DNA of 64,000 nucleotides from Ornithinimicrobium tianjinense. Its GTDB lineage: Bacteria > Actinomycetota > Actinomycetes > Actinomycetales > Dermatophilaceae. The notes beneath the pieces are model-generated. The model was not told the DNA's origin. It searched no databases and worked only from the letters and a program-made list of their open reading frames with translations. The DNA lies in contig NZ_BMEM01000001.1 of the NCBI RefSeq assembly GCF_014636495.1, forward strand, positions 542,195 through 606,194, in the 5' to 3' direction. Below, one piece after another: positions 48,652-57,581 of the stretch. Made by a program: the position numbers and the translations under genes. Positions within the stretch are counted from its first letter, which is position 1, and the number at the start of each line of letters is the position of its first letter.

Positions 48652-50145
48652 TCAGCGGCGGGCCATGTGCCGGGGTCGCTCGAAGAACAAGGCCAGAACG
48701 GCACCGATCAGGATGACGGCCGCCGGCACCAGCAGCGACTCCGACAGCGCACGCGACATCCCGTCCGCCACGGCGGACGGGAGCGCCGCGCCGCCGCCTG
48801 ACATCCCGTCGGCGGCCGGTGCGCCCGACCCGCCGAGGTGAGCGACGATGCGCGCCTCCATCAGCACGGCGATCGCGGCGCTGCCCAGCACCGCGCCCAT
48901 CTGCCGGGTCGCGTTGTAGACCCCGGCGCCGGCGCCGGCCCGGTCCATCGCCAGGTTGCGGGTCGCCGTCGTGGAGAGCGGGCCCCAGATGAACGGGCTC
49001 ACCACGCCGAGCAGCACGGAGACCGCCGCGGGCTGCCACAGCGGCGCCTCCGGCGTCATCGTGCGGCTGAGCAGCCAGACGGCGAGCGACATCAGCGCCA
49101 TCCCGGTGCCGACCAGCACCCGTGGATGGACCCGGTCGGTCAGCCGCCCAGCGAGGGGCGCCAGCGCGAAGGACATCACCGACGACGGGGCCAGCAGCAG
49201 CGCGGCCATCGTCGGCGAGAGGCCCCGGACGGTCTGCGCCCAGATGTAGAAGGGAAAGATCATCGCGGTCACGGTGAAGGCCATCGCCGTGATGGAGCCG
49301 TTGGCCAGCGAGAAGTTGCGGTCGGCAAAGAGGGACAGCGGCACCAGCGGCTCGCCGCGCTGGCGTCCCTGCCACCAGACGAACACCACCAGCATCAGCA
49401 CGCCGACCGCCAGCATCAGCGGCACGCTCACCGGCCCCCAGATCTGACCCCACGCGAAGGTCTGAGCCTCCTGCAGCGCGAACACCGTGCAGAACAGGCC
49501 GACGGCGCTCAGGCCCACGCCGAGCAGGTCGAAGCTGTGGCTGTGAGTCTCCAGGCGCGGGACCAGCCGCGCTGCCAGGACGAACCCGACGATCCCGATC
49601 GGCACGTTGACGAAGAAGATCCACTCCCAGCCCAGCGTGTCCACCAGCAGGCCGCCCGCGAGCGGACCGACCAGCGTGGCCACCCCCGCCGTCGCACCCC
49701 ACAGCGCCATCGCCCGCCCCCGCCGCTCGGCCGGGAAGGTGCGGGTGATGACGGCCATCGTCTGCGGCGTCATCATCGACGCGCCCACGCCCTGCACGGC
49801 CCGGGCGGCGACGAGCCCCCCGATGCCCTGACCGAGCTCCCCGGAGAGCCCGCACCACAGCGAGGCGAGCGTGAAGACCGTCAGGCCGGTCAGGTAGACC
49901 CTGCGGGGACCGACGCGGTCGCCGAGCCGGCCGGTGATCAGGAGCGGCACGGCATACCCGAGGAGGTAGGCGGAGGTCACCCACAGCACCTGGTTGACCC
50001 CCGCGCCGAAGGCCGCCATCAGCGCCGGCGTCGCGACCGAGACGATCGTGGAGTCGACCAGGATCATGAAGAACCCGATCACCAGCGCCCAGAGGGCGGG
50101 CCAGGGGTTGGTCGGGAGCGTCTGGCTCGGTGCGGTGACAGCCAC
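48652..50145 (-). CDS. DHA2-family MFS drug exporter (EmrB/QacA type)
   Basis: This 497-aa exporter has about 14 hydrophobic segments. The family motif C-type pattern (WGATAGVATLVGPLAGGLL) and the early DSTIVSVATPALMAAFG with its membrane Asp define the proton-drug antiporter DHA2 group. The start is taken at GTG 50145. No TetR-type regulator is adjacent. It lies 62 bp downstream of the lactate-permease-like gene on the same strand, so it may be the tail of that operon. The substrate cannot be inferred. Confidence 0.88.
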   Translation of the reverse strand: MAVTAPSQTLPTNPWPALWALVIGFFMILVDSTIVSVATPALMAAFGAGVNQVLWVTSAYLLGYAVPLLITGRLGDRVGPRRVYLTGLTVFTLASLWCGLSGELGQGIGGLVAARAVQGVGASMMTPQTMAVITRTFPAERRGRAMALWGATAGVATLVGPLAGGLLVDTLGWEWIFFVNVPIGIVGFVLAARLVPRLETHSHSFDLLGVGLSAVGLFCTVFALQEAQTFAWGQIWGPVSVPLMLAVGVLMLVVFVWWQGRQRGEPLVPLSLFADRNFSLANGSITAMAFTVTAMIFPFYIWAQTVRGLSPTMAALLLAPSSVMSFALAPLAGRLTDRVHPRVLVGTGMALMSLAVWLLSRTMTPEAPLWQPAAVSVLLGVVSPFIWGPLSTTATRNLAMDRAGAGAGVYNATRQMGAVLGSAAIAVLMEARIVAHLGGSGAPAADGMSGGGAALPSAVADGMSRALSESLLVPAAVILIGAVLALFFERPRHMARR

Positions 50146-50207
50146 GTCCGTCGAGTGTATGGAGTGTCCGCGCCGGTCGCGCGTCGGCGCGGGTGGCCGG
50201 GACGGCC

Positions 50208-51629
50208 TCACAGCAGGAGCAGGTTCCACAGCCCGAGGGCCACGACGAGGACCGCGCAGACGATCAGGACCTCCCGGGTCACCCGCGGCAGCGTCGGGTG
50301 GTCCTGCGGCGCCAGACCCGCCGACGCAGCTCCCAGGGCGAGCAGCACGCGGGCCGGGTTGGCCATGGTGAGGGCCGCGGCGGCGGCGTTCTGCACGCCG
50401 ACGAAGGCCAGCGCCGAGACGCCGACGCCCTCGGCGACGGCCGCCTGGGCCGCCGCGAACATCGAGTTGGCCGCGGCGCTCGACCCGGTGATGAAGCCGC
50501 CGAAGGCGCCCACCGCGGGGCCGGCGACGAGGGCGAGGCCGTCGGTCGCCTGGATCGCCCGGCCGAGCGGGGTCGTCAGGCCGCCGACGACCATGAGCAC
50601 GCCGAGCCCGAGGAAGGCCGCGGTGGGCAGGGCGGTCTGGCGCCACAGGTGCAGCACCTCGCGCAGCAGCGGGCCGAGCGAGTCCGGGGACAGCCGCAGC
50701 CAGCGCACCGCGACCAGGCAGGTGAGGACCAGCCACAGTGCCGGCGAGGAGACGGCCGTGGACGGGCCCGACAGGTCCAGGACCCGCACCGTCGCGGTGC
50801 TGGCCAGGATGCCGCCCAGCAGCACGGCATACGGGACGAGCGCACGGGACACCGGGCCCGGCAGGGTGACCCGGGTGCCGAGCACGCGCCGCCAGGCCAG
50901 GTGCGCGGCGATCGCCGTCAGGCCGCCCAGCGCGCCGGAGGGCGCCATGGCGACGAGGAGGCTGGACAGGAGGATGCCCGAGGCGAGCACCAGCCCGGAC
51001 AGGACCCCAGCCGCGAGAGCGCCGGGCCGCCGGCCGCCGGGCACCATGAGCACCGCCGCGACACCCACGCCGACGGTGACCACGGTGTTGGGCCAGGCGG
51101 TCGCGACGCCCATGGCGTCCGGGGTGGTGCCCACCAGCCGCGCCGCGATGATCGTCCCCGGTCCCAGCGCACCCCAGGGGACCGCGCACAGGCCGAGCAG
51201 CCCGAGCACGGCCGCACGGTGCGGGGCGAAGCCGGCGGCGACCAGCAGCGGCACCCCGACCAGCACGCCGACCCCGAAGCCGGTCACCGACTCCGCGAAC
51301 GGCGTGACCCCGTGGACGACGAGGAGCGCCGTCGCCACGGGCCCGCCGGTGAGCCGGCCGAGCCAGCCGGCGAGCACGCCCTGGGCCCCGGACCCGGCCA
51401 TGATGCGGGACAGCGCGATGCCGCCGCCGATGATGACCAGCACCTCGACCGCGGTCGGCAGCCAGGAGACCACCCCGGGCAGCAGCTGGTCGCGACCGTC
51501 GGTGAAGACGGTCGCGACCAGGACCAGCACCATGAGCACGCCCGTGAGGGCCGCGTGGAGCGCCCGCACCCGCAGCGCCAGGAGCACGCTGACGGCGACG
51601 AGCGGAAGGGCGGCCCACACCGCGAGCAT
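50208..51629 (-). CDS. Lactate permease family transporter
   Basis: This 473-aa membrane protein has about 12 hydrophobic segments and the LldP/GlcA blocks VTPFAESVTGFGVGVLVG (about 115-132) and GGFITGSSAAANSMFAAAQ (about 384-402). Relatives import L-lactate, D-lactate or glycolate with protons. It is shorter than E. coli LldP (551 aa). The ATG at 51629 has AGGAG upstream and starts 39 bp after the TRAP DctM gene. The D-2-hydroxyacid dehydrogenase at 60301 makes a hydroxy acid plausible. Confidence 0.8.
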   Translation of the reverse strand: MLAVWAALPLVAVSVLLALRVRALHAALTGVLMVLVLVATVFTDGRDQLLPGVVSWLPTAVEVLVIIGGGIALSRIMAGSGAQGVLAGWLGRLTGGPVATALLVVHGVTPFAESVTGFGVGVLVGVPLLVAAGFAPHRAAVLGLLGLCAVPWGALGPGTIIAARLVGTTPDAMGVATAWPNTVVTVGVGVAAVLMVPGGRRPGALAAGVLSGLVLASGILLSSLLVAMAPSGALGGLTAIAAHLAWRRVLGTRVTLPGPVSRALVPYAVLLGGILASTATVRVLDLSGPSTAVSSPALWLVLTCLVAVRWLRLSPDSLGPLLREVLHLWRQTALPTAAFLGLGVLMVVGGLTTPLGRAIQATDGLALVAGPAVGAFGGFITGSSAAANSMFAAAQAAVAEGVGVSALAFVGVQNAAAAALTMANPARVLLALGAASAGLAPQDHPTLPRVTREVLIVCAVLVVALGLWNLLLL

Positions 51630-51668
51630 GAGGCGCTCCTGCCGAGGGTCGGGGATCCGGACGGGTGC

Positions 51669-53009
51669 TCAGTACAGCATCTGCGGGACGAACAGGATGA
51701 TGTCCGGGAAGAAGGAGAACAGCACGATCGCCAGGGCCAGCACGCCCACGTAGGGGAGCGAGCCGATGAGGATCTCCTTCAGCGGCACGTGCGGCACGAT
51801 GCCCTTGAGCACGTAGAGGTTCAGGCCCACCGGCGGGGTGATCAGACCCATCTCCATGTTGATCGTCATGATGATGCCGAACCAGATCGGGTCGAAGCCG
51901 AGGCTGAGGATGAGCGGCAGCAGGATCGGGGTGGTCATGACGATGATCGACACGGGCGGCAGGAAGAAGCCCATGACGAGCAGGATCAGGTTGATGAGCA
52001 GGAGCACGACCCACTTGTTGAGGTCGGCGTCCGACACCGCAGCGGCCAGGTCCTGGGGCACCCGCAGGTAGCTCAGCACCGTCGCGATCACCGCCGAGAA
52101 CGCCGTGATCATCAGGATCATCGTGCTCTGGTTGGTCGACTCGAGCAGCACGTCGAGCAGCTGCCGGCCGGTGAGGCCCCGGTAGATCAGCGCCACCAGG
52201 ACGAAGACCAGGATGACGCCGATCGCGGCGGCCTCGCTGGGGGTGGCGATGCCCCGGTAGAGCACGATGAGGATCATCGTGATCAGCAGCGCGAACGGCA
52301 GCGTCTTGGCCAGGCTGCCGAAGCGGTCGGCCCAGGTGTAGCGCCGCTGCTCCACCGCCGGTGCGGTCCGCCCGCCGAGCGCGTCCGCGCGTCGCGCCGA
52401 CCGGTCCTCGAGCGTCTGGGCGATGTAGACCCAGATGCAGAACATGATCGCGATGATGATCCCGGGCACGACGCCGGCCGCGAAGAGCTGACCGATCGAC
52501 TGCTCCGCCGCGATCCCGTAGAGGATCAGCGTCACGCTCGGCGGGATGAGGATGCCCAGCGTGCCGCCGGCCGCGATCGCGCCGGTGGCGATCCGCGCCG
52601 AGTAGCCACGCGCAGCCATCTCCGGCACCGCCACGCGCCCGATCGCCGCGGCCGTCGCCGGGCTCGACCCGGTCAGGGCCGCGAACAGCGTCGAGGCGGC
52701 CACCGAGCTCATGGCCAGGCCGCCGCGGATCCGCGACAGCCACGCCTCGCCGGCCTCGAAGAGCTGCTTGCTCGCCTGCGACCCGCCGAAGAGGTTGCCC
52801 ATGAGGACGAAGAGCGGGATCGCGAGCAGCCCGAAGTCGTTGAGCGAGTCGAAGACCATCTTGCCGAAGAGGTCGAACTGGCTCGGGCCGAGGAAGAGCA
52901 TGACCGAGGCGAGCGCGGTGATCGCGAGGGCGAACGCGATCGGCATACCGGTCATGAAGAGGGCCATCGCGATGAGCCCGATGATGCCGCCCTGGGCCAG
53001 CGAGCTCAT
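51669..53009 (-). CDS. dctM: TRAP transporter large permease (DctM), second system
   Basis: This 446-aa permease has about 12 hydrophobic segments and DctM blocks GLLAIPLFVLMGNLFGGS, ALTGSSPATAAAIGRVAVPEM, GILIPPSVTLILYGIAAEQ and GLITPPVGLNLYVLKGI. An insert of about 30 charged residues (RSARRADALGG, EQRRY) lies in a cytoplasmic loop near 215-245. The ATG at 53009 overlaps the DctQ stop by ATGA. Confidence 0.93.
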   Translation of the reverse strand: MSSLAQGGIIGLIAMALFMTGMPIAFALAITALASVMLFLGPSQFDLFGKMVFDSLNDFGLLAIPLFVLMGNLFGGSQASKQLFEAGEAWLSRIRGGLAMSSVAASTLFAALTGSSPATAAAIGRVAVPEMAARGYSARIATGAIAAGGTLGILIPPSVTLILYGIAAEQSIGQLFAAGVVPGIIIAIMFCIWVYIAQTLEDRSARRADALGGRTAPAVEQRRYTWADRFGSLAKTLPFALLITMILIVLYRGIATPSEAAAIGVILVFVLVALIYRGLTGRQLLDVLLESTNQSTMILMITAFSAVIATVLSYLRVPQDLAAAVSDADLNKWVVLLLINLILLVMGFFLPPVSIIVMTTPILLPLILSLGFDPIWFGIIMTINMEMGLITPPVGLNLYVLKGIVPHVPLKEILIGSLPYVGVLALAIVLFSFFPDIILFVPQMLY

Positions 53010-53635
53010 GCGGTGGTCCTCCGTTCGTCGTCGGTGTCGTTGAGCTCGGCCTGCACCTGGGCCAGCTCGCTGGTGCTGGTCATGAGCGCGACCTCCGAGA
53101 TCGGGATGCGCCCCGCGAGGCCGAGGATGCCCTCGACGATCATCGCGAGGTACTGCAGCGCGACGAGCAGCATCCCCAGCGGCAGGATGGCGTAGGCGAT
53201 CCACAGCGGGAAGCGGAACGCCGTGGGCGAGCGGTGGTCGAAGAGGTAGGCCTCGTGCCAGTTCTGGTAGGAGGTCCACATCACGACGAGCACCACGGCC
53301 AGGCAGGCGAGCGCCGTGACGATCCGCACGGTCAGCTGCGGACGTGTCGGCACCTTGTCGATGAGCAGGTCGACGCCGACGTGGGCGTGGTGCCGCAGCC
53401 CGTAGGCCGCCCCGACGAAGGTGACGAACATCAGCAGGTAGATGGTGGTCTCGGTCTGCCAGATCGTCGGCTGGCGCAGGAAGTAACGGACGACCACCGC
53501 GTGCGTGGTGACCAGCGTGGCCACGACCAGCGCGACCGCCGACAGGTAGCCGGTGGCCTCCGAGATCCAGCCCACCGCCCGGACGACGAGCGGTGAGCGT
53601 CGTCCGGGGGTGGAGGACGTGGGTGGGTGGCTCAT
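53006..53635 (-). CDS. dctQ: TRAP transporter small permease (DctQ), second system
   Basis: This 209-aa protein has four hydrophobic segments with the DctQ pattern RYFLRQPTIWQTETTIYLL, GLRHHAHVGVDLLIDKVP and FRFPLWIAYAILPLGM. Its C-terminal tail of about 30 polar residues is longer than usual. The ATG at 53635 overlaps the DctP stop, so P, Q and M are all coupled. Confidence 0.88.
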   Translation of the reverse strand: MSHPPTSSTPGRRSPLVVRAVGWISEATGYLSAVALVVATLVTTHAVVVRYFLRQPTIWQTETTIYLLMFVTFVGAAYGLRHHAHVGVDLLIDKVPTRPQLTVRIVTALACLAVVLVVMWTSYQNWHEAYLFDHRSPTAFRFPLWIAYAILPLGMLLVALQYLAMIVEGILGLAGRIPISEVALMTSTSELAQVQAELNDTDDERRTTA

Positions 53636-54732
53636 CGGCCCTCGCGCACCTTCTTGGCGAGGTCGAGCAGCTCCTGACCGCCCTCGACCTGCTCCGCGTA
53701 GGCGTTCCACTGCTCCTCGGCCAGCGGCATCCACTTCTCGAAGTCCTCGTCGCTCATCGTGACGACCTCGACGCCGGCGTCCTGGAAGATCTTCTCGACG
53801 CGGGTGTCGTCCTCGCGGGAGGCCTCGTAGGCGTAGTCCTGCAGGTCCTCGCCCACCTGGACCAGCGCCTCCTGCTGCTCGGCGCACAGCTTGTCGAAGG
53901 ACTTCGTGGAGATGATCAGCGGCTCGTACATGAACCAGAAGGTGTGCGTCGTGGGGGAGGTGTACGAGTCGACCTGCTCCTGCAGGTTGTAGGACGCGAA
54001 CGACCCCGTCGAGGTCACGGCGGCGTCGAGCACGCCCGTCTGCATCGCGGTGTAGATCTCCGAGCTCGGCAGCGAGGAGATGCCGGCGCCGGCCGCCTCG
54101 AGCATCTTCTCGACGTAGACGCCTGCGGCGCGCATCGTCATACCGCCCTTGATGTCGTCCGGGGTCAGCACCGGGTGGCCCTTGACGCCGATGGCGCCGG
54201 CGTTCCAGACGTTGGTCAGCAGGACGGCGCCGTTCTCCCGCATGTTCTCCTCGACCGCGGCACCGATCTCGCCCTCGTCCCACGCCTTGGCGTCGTCGTG
54301 GTCCTGGACCAGGCCGGGCATGAGGGTGATGGACCACTGGGGCACCCGCCCGGAGGCGTAGTCCAGCGGGAAGACTGACATGTCGATGGAGCCGTTCATC
54401 ATCGCGTCGTACTGCTCGGTGGCCTTGGCGAGCGTGCTGTTGGGGTAAACCGTCACGGTCACCTGACCGTCGGTGGCCTTGTCGACCTCCTCGGCGAAGC
54501 GCTGGGCGATGATCGAGCGGAAGTCGCCGTCCTCGCCGGCCGGCTCGGGCCACTGGTGGGACAGGCGCAGCTCGACGTCGGAGCACTCGGCCGCTGCGGC
54601 GGGAGCCGAGCTGCCGCCGGCGCCGTCCTCGCCGGCCGAGTTGCCGGACCCGGGGGCCGAGCAGGCGCTCGCGCCGAGCGCCACGGCCAGGGTCAGCGGG
54701 AGGAGCGTGGTGGTGATGCGGCGGGTATTCAT
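53632..54732 (-). CDS. dctP: TRAP transporter substrate-binding lipoprotein (DctP), second system
   Basis: This 366-aa binding protein has a signal peptide with lipobox ASAC (Cys near 24) and an Ala/Ser/Gly linker. The core shows LRLSHQWPEPAGEDGDFRSI, VYPNSTLAKATEQYDAMMNG, MTMRAAGVYVEKML and GVLDAAVTSTGSF. It differs strongly from the DctP at 27270, so the ligand is probably different. Operon partners (carboxyltransferase and CoA-transferase) suggest a dicarboxylic or related acid. Confidence 0.88.
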   Translation of the reverse strand: MNTRRITTTLLPLTLAVALGASACSAPGSGNSAGEDGAGGSSAPAAAAECSDVELRLSHQWPEPAGEDGDFRSIIAQRFAEEVDKATDGQVTVTVYPNSTLAKATEQYDAMMNGSIDMSVFPLDYASGRVPQWSITLMPGLVQDHDDAKAWDEGEIGAAVEENMRENGAVLLTNVWNAGAIGVKGHPVLTPDDIKGGMTMRAAGVYVEKMLEAAGAGISSLPSSEIYTAMQTGVLDAAVTSTGSFASYNLQEQVDSYTSPTTHTFWFMYEPLIISTKSFDKLCAEQQEALVQVGEDLQDYAYEASREDDTRVEKIFQDAGVEVVTMSDEDFEKWMPLAEEQWNAYAEQVEGGQELLDLAKKVREGR

Positions 54733-54784
54733 CTCAGGGATTCCTTTGCGGGGGAGGGGGAGGGAGGTGTGGTGTCGGTGGTGG

Positions 54785-56299
54785 TCAGGCGAGCCGTCGG
54801 TAACGCTCGTGCCGTCGGGCCAGGCGCTCCTGCGGCTCCAGGTCCTGCAGCTCGCGCAGGTGGTGCGTGATGCTCGCGGCGACCCGGCGGCAGAACGCCT
54901 CCGGCTCGGCGCTGGCGTCGGGGTGCTCGGCGACGATCTCGTCGACGGCCCCCAGCCGGAGGAGGTCGACCGCGCGGATCCGGTGCGCCTCGGCCATCTG
55001 CGGTGCGCGGTCGCCGGTGCGGTGGACGATCGCGCTGGCGCCCTCGGGAGGCAGCGGGGCGATCCAGCCGTGCTGCGCGCAGACGGTGCGGTCCGCAGGC
55101 ATGAGGGCGAGAGCGCCGCCACCGGTGCCCTCGCCGAGGATTACGGAGACGACCGGCACCCGGACCGTGGTCAGCGCCGCGAGGCAGCGGGCGATCTCGC
55201 CGGCCATCCCGCCGTTCTCGGCCTCGGTGGACAGGTCGGCGCCGGGCGTGTCGATGACCGTGAGCAGGGGCAGCCCCAGCTCCTCGGCCAGCTGGAAGCC
55301 GCGCTGCGCGACGCGCAGCGCCCCTGGTCCGAGGTATGCCGTGCGCTGGGCCTTGCGGTCCTGCCCGACCAGCACGCACGAGAAGCCGGGGAACCGGGCG
55401 AAGCCGAAGATCACGGTGAGGTCGGACTCGCCGGAGCCGGTGCCCCTGAGCGGGACGAAGCGCTCGGCGGCCACGGCGAGCAGCTCGCGCAGACCCGGTC
55501 GGTCCTCGCGACGCGTAGCCTGGACCGACGTCCAGGCCGGGAGGGCCTCCAGGGCATCGAGGGTGACGGGGGCCGCGGGCGAGGGGGAGGGCTCGACGGC
55601 GACGACCTGCGCCGGGGCCGGCGGCTCGGCCGGGCCGAGGATCGCCTCCAGCGCACCGACCGCGACCTCCCGCAGCCCGTGAAGCGGGACGACGCCGTCG
55701 ATGACGCCGCGTCGCGAGAGGTTCTCGGCGACCTGGACACCCTCGGGGAAGGGCTCACCGTGGATCACCTCGCGCACCCGCGGGCCGAGGAAGCCGATGA
55801 GGGCCTCGGGCTCGGCCACGGTGAGGTGACCCAGGGAGCCCCACGAGGCCAGCACGCCCCCGGTCGTGGGGTCGCGCAGGTAGACCAGGTAGGGCAGCCC
55901 CGCGCGGCGGTGGGCGGCGACCGCCTGCCCGATCTTGACCATCTGGAGGAAGGCCGGGGTCCCTTCCTGCATCCGCGTGCCTCCGGAGGAGGGCGAGGCC
56001 AGCAGCGGCAACCCCTCGGCGGTCGCCCGCTCGAAGGCGCGGGTGAGGCGCTCGCAGGCGGCGCTGCCCATCGAGCCCGCGAGGAAGGAGAACTCGCCGG
56101 CGGCGACGGCGACCCGGCGCCCGGCCAGCAGGCCCTCGCCCGTCAGGACCGCCTCGTCGACACCGCTGCGGTCCGCCGCCCGGGTGAGGGAGGCGGCATA
56201 CTCCGGTCCGAGGTCGGGCTCGACCGGCGGCTCGTCCCAGGAGACGAAGCTGCCGGGGTCGAGGACCGCGTGCAGGACCTCACGCGCCGGCGTGCGCAT
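54785..56299 (-). CDS. Fused beta-alpha carboxyltransferase (AccD-AccA type)
   Basis: This 504-aa protein fuses the two carboxyltransferase halves. Residues 1-235 match AccD (GSMGSAACERLTRAFERA, SPSSGGTRMQEG, DPTTGGVLASWGSLG, IGFLGPRV). Residues about 270-500 match AccA (GQDRKAQRTAYLG, DTPGADLSTEAENGGMAGEIA, GEGTGGGALAL). The zinc finger of bacterial AccD is missing. Biotin carboxylase and biotin carrier genes are absent from the window. Its start overlaps the CoA-transferase gene by 20 bp and the TRAP genes follow. A role in decarboxylating or transcarboxylating an imported acid, rather than fatty-acid synthesis, seems likely to me but is an inference. Confidence 0.82.
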   Translation of the reverse strand: MRTPAREVLHAVLDPGSFVSWDEPPVEPDLGPEYAASLTRAADRSGVDEAVLTGEGLLAGRRVAVAAGEFSFLAGSMGSAACERLTRAFERATAEGLPLLASPSSGGTRMQEGTPAFLQMVKIGQAVAAHRRAGLPYLVYLRDPTTGGVLASWGSLGHLTVAEPEALIGFLGPRVREVIHGEPFPEGVQVAENLSRRGVIDGVVPLHGLREVAVGALEAILGPAEPPAPAQVVAVEPSPSPAAPVTLDALEALPAWTSVQATRREDRPGLRELLAVAAERFVPLRGTGSGESDLTVIFGFARFPGFSCVLVGQDRKAQRTAYLGPGALRVAQRGFQLAEELGLPLLTVIDTPGADLSTEAENGGMAGEIARCLAALTTVRVPVVSVILGEGTGGGALALMPADRTVCAQHGWIAPLPPEGASAIVHRTGDRAPQMAEAHRIRAVDLLRLGAVDEIVAEHPDASAEPEAFCRRVAASITHHLRELQDLEPQERLARRHERYRRLA

Positions 56300-57509
56300 C
56301 GTCCTCGGTCAGCCAGGAGCGCACGGACTCGCCGTGCTGGTCGAGCAGGGGCGGGCTCTGGTGGTCCCGCAGCGTGGTCTCGGTGCCGTCGGGCTCGAAG
56401 AAGCGCAGCGGGGGGCCCGGCAGGCTGATGCTGCCCAGCGTGGGGTGGTCGACGTCGACGAGCAGGCCCTGGGACCGGGTCTGGTCCCAGCCGTAGACCT
56501 CGTCCAGGTGGCGGACCCGGCCCGAGGGGACACCGGCGTGCGCGAGCCGGTCGAGCACGGTCTGCCCGTCCAGGTCGGCGAAGGTGTCCTCCAGCAGGGC
56601 GATGACGTGCGGGCGGTGGGCGACCCGGCAGGCGTTGGTCTCCAGCCCCTGCGTGTCCGGGTCGAGGTCGAACTCCGCGCAGAGCCGGCGCCACAGGCTC
56701 TCGTTGCCGCAGGCGATCTGGACCGCGCCGTCGCGGCAGTGGAAGAGGCCGTAGGGGGAGATCGAGGGGTGGTGGTTGCCCTGGGCCAGCGGGACCTCGC
56801 CCGCCACCGTCCAGCGGGTGCCCTGGAACGCGTGGACACCGACGATGGAGGCGAGCAGCGAGGTGCGCACGACCTGCCCGCGGCCGGTGCGCTCGCGCTC
56901 GAGCAGGGCTGCGAGCACACCGTAGGCGCCGTACATCCCCGAGAGGACGTCACCGATCGGGACCCCCACGCGCTGCGGGTCCTCGGGGCCCGAGCCGGTC
57001 AGCGACATCAGGCCGGCCTCGCCCTGGGCGATCTGGTCGTAGCCGGGGCGCCCGCCCTCGGGGCCGTCGTGGCCGAAGCCCGAGATGGACAGCACGACCA
57101 GGCGCGGGTTGAGCTCGGCCAGGTGCTCGGGCGGGAAGCCGAGCCGGTCGAGCGTCCCGGGCCGGAAGTTCTCCATGAGGACGTCGGCCCGACGCAGCAG
57201 GGCGGTGAGCACGGCGCGGCCGTCCTCGGACTTGAGGTCGAGGGCGATCGACTCCTTGTTGCGGTTGCAGGACAGGAAGTAGGTCGCGACGTCCTCGCCG
57301 TCCGAGCCCTCCACGAACGGCGGGCCCCACACGCGGGTCTCGTCGCCGGAGCCGGGCGCCTCCACCTTGATGACGCGCGCTCCCAGGTCGCCCATCATCA
57401 TCGCCGCGTGCGGGCCGGCGAGAGCCCTGGTGAGGTCCACGACGACGGTCCCGGTCAGGGGGCCGCGGGACCGCGACGGGAGCTGGTCTTCCTGCTGCGC
57501 GTGTGTCAC
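56280..57509 (-). CDS. Class III CoA-transferase (CaiB/Frc family)
   Basis: This 409-aa enzyme moves CoA between organic acids in the cytosol. Blocks: VVVDLTRALAGPHAAMMMGDLG, KESIALDLKSEDGRA, ENFRPGTLDRLG and the catalytic Asp158 in GYDQIAQGEAGLMSLTG, followed by GDVLSGMYGAYGVLAAL. CoA acceptor and donor cannot be read from the sequence. It is the first gene of a minus-strand operon with the carboxyltransferase and TRAP genes, and it is divergent from a GntR regulator. The GTG at 57509 is the start. An acid such as a dicarboxylate may be activated here before decarboxylation. Confidence 0.88.
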   Translation of the reverse strand: MTHAQQEDQLPSRSRGPLTGTVVVDLTRALAGPHAAMMMGDLGARVIKVEAPGSGDETRVWGPPFVEGSDGEDVATYFLSCNRNKESIALDLKSEDGRAVLTALLRRADVLMENFRPGTLDRLGFPPEHLAELNPRLVVLSISGFGHDGPEGGRPGYDQIAQGEAGLMSLTGSGPEDPQRVGVPIGDVLSGMYGAYGVLAALLERERTGRGQVVRTSLLASIVGVHAFQGTRWTVAGEVPLAQGNHHPSISPYGLFHCRDGAVQIACGNESLWRRLCAEFDLDPDTQGLETNACRVAHRPHVIALLEDTFADLDGQTVLDRLAHAGVPSGRVRHLDEVYGWDQTRSQGLLVDVDHPTLGSISLPGPPLRFFEPDGTETTLRDHQSPPLLDQHGESVRSWLTEDDAHAGA

Positions 57510-57535
57510 AGATCACTCTCTCGGTTGGCGTAGTG

Positions 57536-57574
57536 GCCTAGCCTCTAGGCAACCTGTCCGCTTGTCAATAGGAT
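57536..57574. promoter_or_regulatory. Operator and promoter between the CoA-transferase and GntR genes
   Basis: GCCTAG-CCT-CTAGGC (57536-57550) is a perfect 6-bp inverted repeat with a 3-nt centre. TAGGAT (57569-57574) is a -10-like box 7 bp before the GntR ATG. The repeat lies in the -35 region, so the GntR protein could control both its own gene and the divergent operon. Confidence 0.55.
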
Positions 57575-57581
57575 CGGGCGC

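Noticed and set aside
48838-53195. Long plus-strand open frames opposite the MFS, lactate-permease and TRAP genes
   Set aside because: The opposite strand encodes recognisable membrane proteins with correct motifs. The plus-strand products are repetitive polar sequences.
54785-56299. The cell's essential acetyl-CoA carboxylase carboxyltransferase
   Set aside because: It sits in a GntR-controlled uptake operon and lacks the AccD zinc finger. Actinobacteria normally use separate AccD-type subunits with biotinylated AccA3 for lipid synthesis.
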